64,000 nt of DNA from positions 2,046,001 through 2,110,000 of the forward strand of contig JAWKNO010000001.1 in the NCBI GenBank assembly GCA_041391665.1. The letters are read 5' to 3'. This document shows positions 35,871 through 41,866 of the stretch, one piece after another (the stretch's first letter is position 1; each line of letters begins with the position of its first letter). A program made the position numbers and the translations under genes. This DNA is from Bacteroidia bacterium. GTDB lineage: Bacteria > Bacteroidota > Bacteroidia > J057. Under the pieces are notes generated by a model that was not told the origin of the DNA, searched no databases, and saw only the letters and a list, made by a program, of their open reading frames with translations.

Positions 35871-36590
35871 GTGAAACCCTATCTGATATTACCCCATATC
35901 CCGCATTCTGCCATGATCCCGGTTACGGGGAATGGTAAGGATTTGCGTGATTATTTTATCGGACAATATCCGGTAACACAGGCACTGTGGGAGGCTGTAG
36001 GTGTAGAAAATCGTTCTTCGTTTATAGGCCCGGACCGGCCTGTGGAAAGTGTACACTGGTATGACGCAGTGGAGTTTTGCAACCGGCTGAGCGAAATGTG
36101 TGGTTTGGAACCTGTATATCAGATTGATAAAACAGTCAAAGATCCCAATAATCAAAGTAATTTCGACGATCTCAAATGGCTGGTCATTCGGAAAAAAGAT
36201 GCCAACGGCTATCGTCTTCCGACCGAGGCGGAGTGGGCGTTTGCTGCCCATGGGGGAATCTATGGCTCAGGTTTGGAATTTTCGGGAAGTTCAGCTCTGG
36301 ATAAAGTCGGTTGGTACAACGAGAACAGCCATCGCGAAACCCAGCCAGTGGGTTTGTTTGCCCCCAACGAACTGGGACTTTACGATATGAGCGGTAATGT
36401 TTGGGAGTGGTGTTTTGACTGGCTTGGTGAAAAATCGGGTGATGATCCCAAATCGGGCCATTTCCGTGTGCTCCGCGGGGGTAGCTGGTACGACGTCGCG
36501 TCCTTCTGCCGCGTTGCCGATCGCCGCAGCCTCCACCCGGACGTCCGCATCGGCGATTTTGGCTTTCGCCTCTCCAGGACGGCCTTGTAG
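35871..36590 (+). CDS. FGE/C-type-lectin-fold variable protein 2 (candidate DGR target), N-terminally shortened
   Basis: 239 residues. It lacks the ~40-residue N-terminal strand region of genes 1 and 3 and enters the fold at 'YFIGQYPVTQALWEAVGVEN' after an unrelated leader. It shares with gene 3 an insertion, 'GLEPVYQIDKTVKDPNNQS', as found in FGE-domain proteins. The terminal segment reads 'RVLRGGSW', then variable YDVASF, 'CRVA', D, R, RSLH, 'PD', V, R, IGDF, 'GFRLSRTAL'. It begins 11 nt after the LRR-Roc-COR-TIR stop and is probably co-translated with it, making it the best candidate for a sensor or adaptor of that protein. FGE catalytic cysteines are missing. Confidence 0.87.
   Translation: MKPYLILPHIPHSAMIPVTGNGKDLRDYFIGQYPVTQALWEAVGVENRSSFIGPDRPVESVHWYDAVEFCNRLSEMCGLEPVYQIDKTVKDPNNQSNFDDLKWLVIRKKDANGYRLPTEAEWAFAAHGGIYGSGLEFSGSSALDKVGWYNENSHRETQPVGLFAPNELGLYDMSGNVWEWCFDWLGEKSGDDPKSGHFRVLRGGSWYDVASFCRVADRRSLHPDVRIGDFGFRLSRTAL
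36465..36590 (+). other. Candidate DGR variable repeat VR2
   Basis: 126 nt aligned without gaps to VR1 and VR3. It differs from both by substitutions at codon positions 1 and 2 only, apart from two bases three codons from the end (GCC against GGT), outside the adenine pattern and probably beyond the exchanged tract. Confidence 0.85.
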
Positions 36591-38333
36591 GGAGGGTTTT
36601 ACCTTTTGGGCTTTTTTACTTTTTACCTTTTGCAAAGCGCAAAAAATGGGCTGGGTAAAAGGAGAAATCTACGATTTGAGGTTTGAGAAGGTCTCTCCTC
36701 CCTTCGGTCGTCGAGATGACGCGCCGCGTTAAAAGAAAACGCGCTTCTCCGGCCGGAGAAGCGTTTTTACGGACGGAAGTCCCGTCATCTCCGAATGGAG
36801 TCCTCCGGACCCGAACGAGCGATAGCGAGCCAAAGGCCCCTTTCGGGGAGGGACCTTTTCAAAAGTTATCTGCATTGCAGATAACTTTGCAAAAGGCGTA
36901 TTCAAAATCACGCTCTATAATAACGTCCCGAAACGGGACCAACCCTGAAGGGTCCGAAGGACTCCTTTCGGAGGTGGTATTATTATAGGCCAAGCGGCCA
37001 TCCCCAAATTTTCCACAAAGTAGCGCGTCGTTGCGCGCGCAAAGAAATAAAAAAACTATGGGCGGCCTGTTGGCTACAGATCAAAGATGCCTTCGGTACA
37101 TTGGACACCTCCGGCGTCCCTGCCTGGGCAGAAAGAAGTTAACGCCCGGAAAAATCTGCGATTTAGGGTTTGAGAAGGTCCCTCCTCGCTATCGCTCGTT
37201 CGGGATGACTGTCTGGGCAGTTTGAGTTGCGCTTCTCCGGCCGGAGAAGCACATTTATACTAACACCGTCTGTCATCTCGACGACCGAAGGGAGGAGAGA
37301 CCTTTTCAAAACTTATCTGCATTGCAGATAACTTTACAAAAGATGCATTCAAATAAAAACGTCCCGAAACGGGACAGAAATAAGTTGACACCCGGAAAAA
37401 TCTGCGATTTAGGGTTTGAGAAGGTCCCTCCTCCCGTTGGTCGTCGGGATGACCTGTTATGTCAATAATAACGTGCTTCTCCGACCGGAGAAGCGCATTT
37501 ATACTAACACCGTCTGTCATCTCGACGACCGAAGGGAGGCCCTTAGGCCCCATTAAGGGGAGAGACCTTTTCAAAAGTTATCTGCATTGCAGATAACTTT
37601 ACAAAAGGCGTATTCAAAATCACGCGCTATAATAACGTCCCGAAACGGGACCAACCCTGAAGGGGTGGTATTCTTATAGGCCAAGCGGCCATCCCCAAAT
37701 TTTCCACAAAGTAGCGCGTCGTTGCGCGCAACCAGAAATAGAAAATTGGGGGGCGGCTGTTTGGGCTACAAATCGAAGATGCCTTCGGTACATTGGACAC
37801 CTCCGGCGTCCCTGCCTGGGCAGAAGGAAGTTGACGTGCAGGAAAAATCTGCGACTTAGGGTTTGAGAAGGTCCCTCACTGCGTTCGGGATGACTGCTTG
37901 GGCAGTTTGAGTTGCGCTTCTCCGGCTGGAGAAGCGAAGTTTCTTTTAACGCGGTGCGTCATCTCGACGACCAAAGGGAGGAGAGACCTTTTCAAAACCT
38001 ATCTGCTTTGCAGATAACTTTGCAAAAGGTGCATAGAAATAAAAACGTCCCGAAACGGGACCAACCCCGAATAGAGTGACAGTATTATAGCTAAATCGGC
38101 CACCCCCAAGTTTTCACAATGTAGCGCGTCGTTGCGCGCAACTAGGAATAAAAAATTGTGGGGCCTCAGTAATGGGACTAAGTTTTTCAGGCGCCAGGAT
38201 TTTTCCCGCCATAATACGGAGGAAACATTTCTCCAAAGTATGAACAGTTATTGGGCATATCTTAATTCTTTTGATACCTTAGGGTTACGAAGGCAAATGG
38301 TCAGACAAGGTTTTTAAACTAAAACTTGATACA
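36591..38333. repeat. 1.7-kb array of hairpin repeat cassettes
   Basis: No gene is supported; short open frames here are by-products of repeats. A cassette of several hundred nt recurs about three times. Its parts are GCTTCTCCGGCCGGAGAAGC palindromes (36743-36762, 37231-37250, 37475-37494, 37916-37935), GTCCCGAAACGGGAC hairpins (36925-36939, 37361-37375, 37637-37651, 38047-38061), a 27-bp palindrome AAAGTTATCTGCA-T-TGCAGATAACTTT (36862-36888 and 37574-37600, with weaker copies), and a CCCC...GGGG stem enclosing GCGCG-TCGTTG-CGCGC (near 37020, 37710, 38120). From ~38170 the sequence is unique and leads into the third FGE-fold gene. Confidence 0.8.
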
Positions 38334-39176
38334 ATGACACTACTCACCAATACCTACACCATTCATCAGGAAAAGCTCGTAAACGGGGTTTCCTTTAATA
38401 TGGTTTTTGTGGAAGGCGATAAGTTTATTATGGGAGATGATGAGGGGGACTACGGAAGTATTTGGGAACCTAAACCCGCGCATGAAGTAGAGTTGGGAAG
38501 TTTTTATATCGGGCAATATCCCGTCACGCAGGTTTTGTGGGAATCTGTGATGGGAGATAATCCTTCTTATTTTAAAGGCTATGATCGCCCTGTGGAAAGG
38601 GTACACTGGTATGATAGTGTAGAGTTTTGCAACCGACTGAGTGAGAGGTGTGGTTTGGAACCTGTTTATCAGATTGATAAAACGGTAAAAGATCCCAATA
38701 ATCAAAGTAGTTTGGGTGATCTCAAATGGCTGGTCATCCGAAAAACAGGTGCCAATGGATACCGCCTTCCGACAGAGGCAGAGTGGGAGTATGCCGCACG
38801 TGGATGTATATACCGGTCTGAGAATGAATATGCAGGTAGTGCCAGGCTTGAAAATGTTGGCTGGTTTCGCGAAAACAGTCATGGCGAAACCCAGCCGGTG
38901 GGTTTGCTTACCCCCAACGAACTGGGACTTTACGATATGAGTGGCAATGTTTGGGAGTGGTGTGAAGATTGGTTTGATGAAAACTATTACCGGGAATGTT
39001 ATCAGACAGCTGTGGTAAGCAATCCAAAAGGCCCGGAAAAAGGCCGTTACCGTGTGCTCCGCGGGGGTAGCTGGGACGGCGGCGAGTCCGTCTGCCGCGT
39101 TGCCTTTCGCCTCAACGGCCTCCCGGACGACCGCTACAGCTTTTTTGGCTTTCGCCTCTCCAGGACGGGTTTGTAG
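38334..39176 (+). CDS. FGE/C-type-lectin-fold variable protein 3 (candidate DGR target)
   Basis: 280 residues, the fullest of the three. It starts 'MTLLTNTYTIHQEKLVNGVS' and includes the FGE N-terminal strand ('FNMVFVEGDKFIMGDDEGD'). The fold continues with 'FYIGQYPVTQVLWESVMGDN', 'YRLPTEAEWEYAARGCIY' and 'MSGNVWEWCEDWFDENYY'. The terminal segment is 'RVLRGGSW', DGGESV, 'CRVA', F, R, LNGL, 'PD', D, R, YSFF, 'GFRLSRTGL'. It lacks the catalytic Cys pair and has no signal peptide. It lies between two hairpin-repeat blocks, 511 nt before the caspase-TIR gene, so it may have its own promoter or be the sensor partner of that gene (inference). Confidence 0.9.
   Translation: MTLLTNTYTIHQEKLVNGVSFNMVFVEGDKFIMGDDEGDYGSIWEPKPAHEVELGSFYIGQYPVTQVLWESVMGDNPSYFKGYDRPVERVHWYDSVEFCNRLSERCGLEPVYQIDKTVKDPNNQSSLGDLKWLVIRKTGANGYRLPTEAEWEYAARGCIYRSENEYAGSARLENVGWFRENSHGETQPVGLLTPNELGLYDMSGNVWEWCEDWFDENYYRECYQTAVVSNPKGPEKGRYRVLRGGSWDGGESVCRVAFRLNGLPDDRYSFFGFRLSRTGL
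39051..39176 (+). other. Candidate DGR variable repeat VR3
   Basis: 126 nt, gap-free alignment to VR1 and VR2. Across the three copies 26 columns vary in the core, all at codon positions 1 or 2, and 22 contain an A in at least one copy. Codon third bases (C or T, once G) never change. Confidence 0.85.
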
Positions 39177-39687
39177 GGAGGGTTTTACCTTTTGGGCTTT
39201 TTTACCTTTCCCGAAGGGATCTTTGACTTACCTTTTGCAAGGGCCGCATTCAAAATCACACCCTATCCAAAACGTCCCGGAAGGGGACCAACCCTGAAGG
39301 GTCCGAAGGACTCCTTTCGGAGGTGATATTATTATAGGCCAAGCCGGCCACCCCCAATTTTTCACAGTGTAGCGCGTCGTTGCGCGCAACCAGAAATAGA
39401 AAATTGGGGGGCGACTGTTTGGGCTACAAATCGAAGATGCCTTCGGTACATTGGACACCTCCGGCGTCCCTGCCTGGGCAGAAATAAGTTGACGCCCGGA
39501 AAAATCTGCGATTTGAGGTTTGAGAAGGTCCCTTTCGGGGGAGAGACCTTTTCAAAACTTATCTGCATTGCAGATTGCTTTTCAAAAATAGCATTTTGGG
39601 AAACGGGAAGGCCATTTGTTGACTCAATAAAATTTTTTGTATTTTTCGTTATCCGAAAATCCAGTATAAATTTACCAAAAGCACATC
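39177..39687. repeat. Intergenic hairpin repeat block before the caspase-TIR gene
   Basis: 511 nt without a gene. It begins with the shared 3' flank of the FGE-fold genes, then GTCCCGGAAGGGGAC (39274-39288), the CCCC...GGGG stem with GCGCG-TCGTTG-CGCGC (about 39352-39410), the 'CGATTTGAGGTTTGAGAAGG' module and TATCTGCATTGCAGAT (39560-39575). The last ~90 nt are AT-rich and unique; TTTG at 39636 and TAAATTTA at 39667 resemble promoter boxes but with overly long spacing. Confidence 0.7.
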
Positions 39688-41133
39688 ATGGCTGACCGCA
39701 AGCTGAAATGGGACCAACCATCCGCAGAAAACGCCTATCCTTTGCGCACCAATCACCTCCTGGCGATTGGGATAAATGCCTACGAACATGTAGGGCATTT
39801 GGGAAACTGTGTGATGGATACGCAGGCGCTGGTCAACGTGCTGACAGAAAAATATCAGTTTGAACCCGCGCAGGTAACTACGCTGTACGACTACGAAGCA
39901 ACCCGGGTGGCGATCCTGGATACGCTCGACAGGTTGTCCCGTCAGCTTTCGGCCAACGACAATCTGCTGATCTACTTCGCCGGGCATGGATACTACGGCG
40001 AGCACGTCAAAAAAGGATACCTTGTCCCGGTTGACGGCAAAATCGAAAGCATATCTTCTCTGATCTACAATTCCCAGATTCGCGATTATATCCAGGGTAT
40101 TCCTGTACATCATCTGTTTCTGATTGTGGATAGCTGTTTTTCCGGAGAACTTATCCTCCGAAAAGCGGAAACAGCGGAAGAAAAAGGCGGGGAAATCTAC
40201 GCCCAAAGGGTAGATGCCTTCCCGTCGCGTTGGGGCCTGGCAGCCGGGAGGATCGAAGTGGTGTCCGACGGATTGATTGGCGATCACTCTCCTTTTGCCA
40301 AAAGTCTGATTACCTTCCTCGAAAAAAATCCTGCAGATATATTTTCCGCCTCAGATCTCATTCAGCACGTCAAAAAAATCACCACCTACAACGCCCGCCA
40401 GACGCCTGTCGGTGGCGTACTGCAAAATGCCGGTGATCAGGGCGGCGAGTTTGTCTTCCGGAAAAAGGGGGTAAAAACAGTTTATCCTGCCCAGTCCATA
40501 AACTCTCCCCAGACACAGGTCGTCAGCACTTTTACTCCGGAGAAGCCGAAAATCTATTTTTCCTATGCCGGTGAGACGAATGAAACAGGTGAGAGCCGTG
40601 GCGCGATTGCAGATGCCCTCTATCATGCGCTGGAGAAGGAAAATTTTACTGTGATCCGCGACAAAATGAACCTCGAATACGGCGGCCTGATCAGCAGGTT
40701 TATGGAAGAGACCAGCCGTGGCGAGCTGATTGTGGTTTTTCTTTCCGACGAATATATCCGCTCCGCCTACTGCATGTTTGAGCTGTATGAAATTGCCCGC
40801 AACAACAAGTGGGAGAAAGAAGCCTTTGCGAAAAGGATACTTCCTATCCGGCTGGAAACCCTGCGCCTCGACGACCCCACCGAACTCGAACCCTACTTCA
40901 AATACTGGGAATCGGAAGCTGTCAAATGGAAGGAATTTATCAACAAACGCATGGAAAAAGGCAATGCCAGTCGCGCACAGCAGGAGCGGTATATGATGGT
41001 AAATGAAATCAACCAGCGATTTGGCGACCTGGCCGACTGGCTGCAGGACATTCAGGCGATGACCCTTCCCCTTCTCTCCGAAAATGATTTTCAGCGGGTA
41101 AAAGAGGCGATAGTGAAGCGGGTTGGGGGGTAA
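39688..41133 (+). CDS. Caspase-like protease (C14) fused to a TIR domain
   Basis: 481-residue cytoplasmic protein. The N-terminal ~250 residues are a caspase/metacaspase-type fold with both catalytic residues: His100 in 'LIYFAGHGYYGE' and Cys150 in 'LIVDSCFSGEL'. After a linker the TIR domain starts at ~288 ('KIYFSYAGET') and keeps Glu365 in 'SAYCMFELYEIARN', the position of the NADase Glu. From 'RDK' to the C-terminus ('DWLQDIQAMTLPLLSENDFQ') it aligns closely with the TIR and tail of the LRR-Roc-COR-TIR protein. Caspase and TIR are both known outputs of bacterial abortive-infection systems. Here they would couple proteolysis and NAD depletion (inference). Confidence 0.93.
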   Translation: MADRKLKWDQPSAENAYPLRTNHLLAIGINAYEHVGHLGNCVMDTQALVNVLTEKYQFEPAQVTTLYDYEATRVAILDTLDRLSRQLSANDNLLIYFAGHGYYGEHVKKGYLVPVDGKIESISSLIYNSQIRDYIQGIPVHHLFLIVDSCFSGELILRKAETAEEKGGEIYAQRVDAFPSRWGLAAGRIEVVSDGLIGDHSPFAKSLITFLEKNPADIFSASDLIQHVKKITTYNARQTPVGGVLQNAGDQGGEFVFRKKGVKTVYPAQSINSPQTQVVSTFTPEKPKIYFSYAGETNETGESRGAIADALYHALEKENFTVIRDKMNLEYGGLISRFMEETSRGELIVVFLSDEYIRSAYCMFELYEIARNNKWEKEAFAKRILPIRLETLRLDDPTELEPYFKYWESEAVKWKEFINKRMEKGNASRAQQERYMMVNEINQRFGDLADWLQDIQAMTLPLLSENDFQRVKEAIVKRVGG

Positions 41134-41162
41134 AGTTGCGGGATGGTTAAGCCCATAAAGGC

Positions 41163-41498
41163 TTATTCTTCTTTTAGAAGTTCCTCGACTGTTTCGCTCA
41201 GATCAGATAATTTATACTGAACAAAATTCCACAAGTTTGCCGGGCGGGCAGCATCGTATTGATGAACTAATGTATTCCTTCTATTAATAGCTTCATCCTG
41301 TCCGGGAAAATAAAGTTGAAGCTTATTTAATTGGTATGCAGCTTCACCGATAATCGCCAATTCTCTTTCTACGGATCGAATAGTTTTCAAGTCATTACAA
41401 AACTCGTCTTCTGTACTTATTCCATCCATGTGAACCAGCCGTATGTCTTCAATACTCTGAAGAATATCAAACAGATACTTTTTCTGCTTCCGCGTCAT
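41163..41498 (-). CDS. hepT: HepT-like toxin (DUF86/HEPN)
   Basis: 111-residue HEPN-fold protein, the toxin half of a HepT/MNT pair. It has the HEPN RNase signature R-x4-H-x-Y in 'RRNTLVHQYDAARP' and helices 'YLFDILQSIEDIRLVHM' and 'ERELAIIGEAAYQL'. In studied pairs the MNT partner neutralises HepT by adding AMP to the Tyr of this motif. It overlaps the MNT gene by 32 nt. Its 3' end faces the caspase-TIR gene, with a 29-nt gap. Confidence 0.9.
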   Translation of the reverse strand: MTRKQKKYLFDILQSIEDIRLVHMDGISTEDEFCNDLKTIRSVERELAIIGEAAYQLNKLQLYFPGQDEAINRRNTLVHQYDAARPANLWNFVQYKLSDLSETVEELLKEE

Positions 41499-41799
41499 AA
41501 ATTAAAATCTTCGTTTCGTCAACTTCTTCTTTAAAATACGGGTTTCGCAGACCGGGATACCACACCAAATCTATCGGATGTCCGAGGATTTCTTCTACCT
41601 GATCCTTGAATGCAAAAAAGAAATTAATGGAAGTCAGACCAGACAATTGGGAATGGTCAAGCTCATATAACATATCAATATCAGAATCAGGGCGAAACTC
41701 TGGGGTTAAAACAGAGCCAAACACCCACAATTTGCTGAAATGATACTTTCTGCAAAGTTGTTTTATCCGATCAATATTTGGATGTATTACAGCAATCAT
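41467..41799 (-). CDS. mntA: Minimal nucleotidyltransferase antitoxin (MNT)
   Basis: 110 residues of the pol-beta-like minimal nucleotidyltransferase family. The motif 'VFGSVLTPEFRPDSDIDML' fits GSx(10)DxD, and 'IDLVWYPGLRNPYFKEEV' supplies the third acid region. It is upstream of, and overlaps, hepT, as in other MNT/HEPN modules. It is more AT-rich than the flanking metabolic genes, fitting mobility. Confidence 0.9.
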   Translation of the reverse strand: MIAVIHPNIDRIKQLCRKYHFSKLWVFGSVLTPEFRPDSDIDMLYELDHSQLSGLTSINFFFAFKDQVEEILGHPIDLVWYPGLRNPYFKEEVDETKILIYDAEAEKVSV

Positions 41800-41866
41800 T
41801 AGGTTGAATATACGATTTTCTCAGGAAAATATCACAGATTATCCAATCTTCAACCTTCCCCCTGCC

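Noticed and set aside
36591..38170. Repeat array as a CRISPR
   Set aside because: Units are composite palindromes of different lengths with irregular spacing, and the intervening sequences are themselves repeated. There is no short direct repeat with unique spacers and no cas gene.
36591..38333. Several 60-110 codon open frames on both strands in the hairpin array
   Set aside because: They recur with the repeat units, share no protein features and are explained by GC-rich palindromes lacking stops. No start signals support them.
31551..39176. FGE-like genes as activators of the S1 sulfatase at 13159
   Set aside because: The catalytic Cys pair is absent, the C-terminus is hypervariable and the genes are linked to TIR proteins, 17 kb from the sulfatase.
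32154..39176. Ordinary paralogue divergence as explanation of the variable C-termini
   Set aside because: Third codon positions are identical at every variable codon while first and second vary, opposite to neutral or purifying divergence. Gaps are absent and flanks nearly identical.
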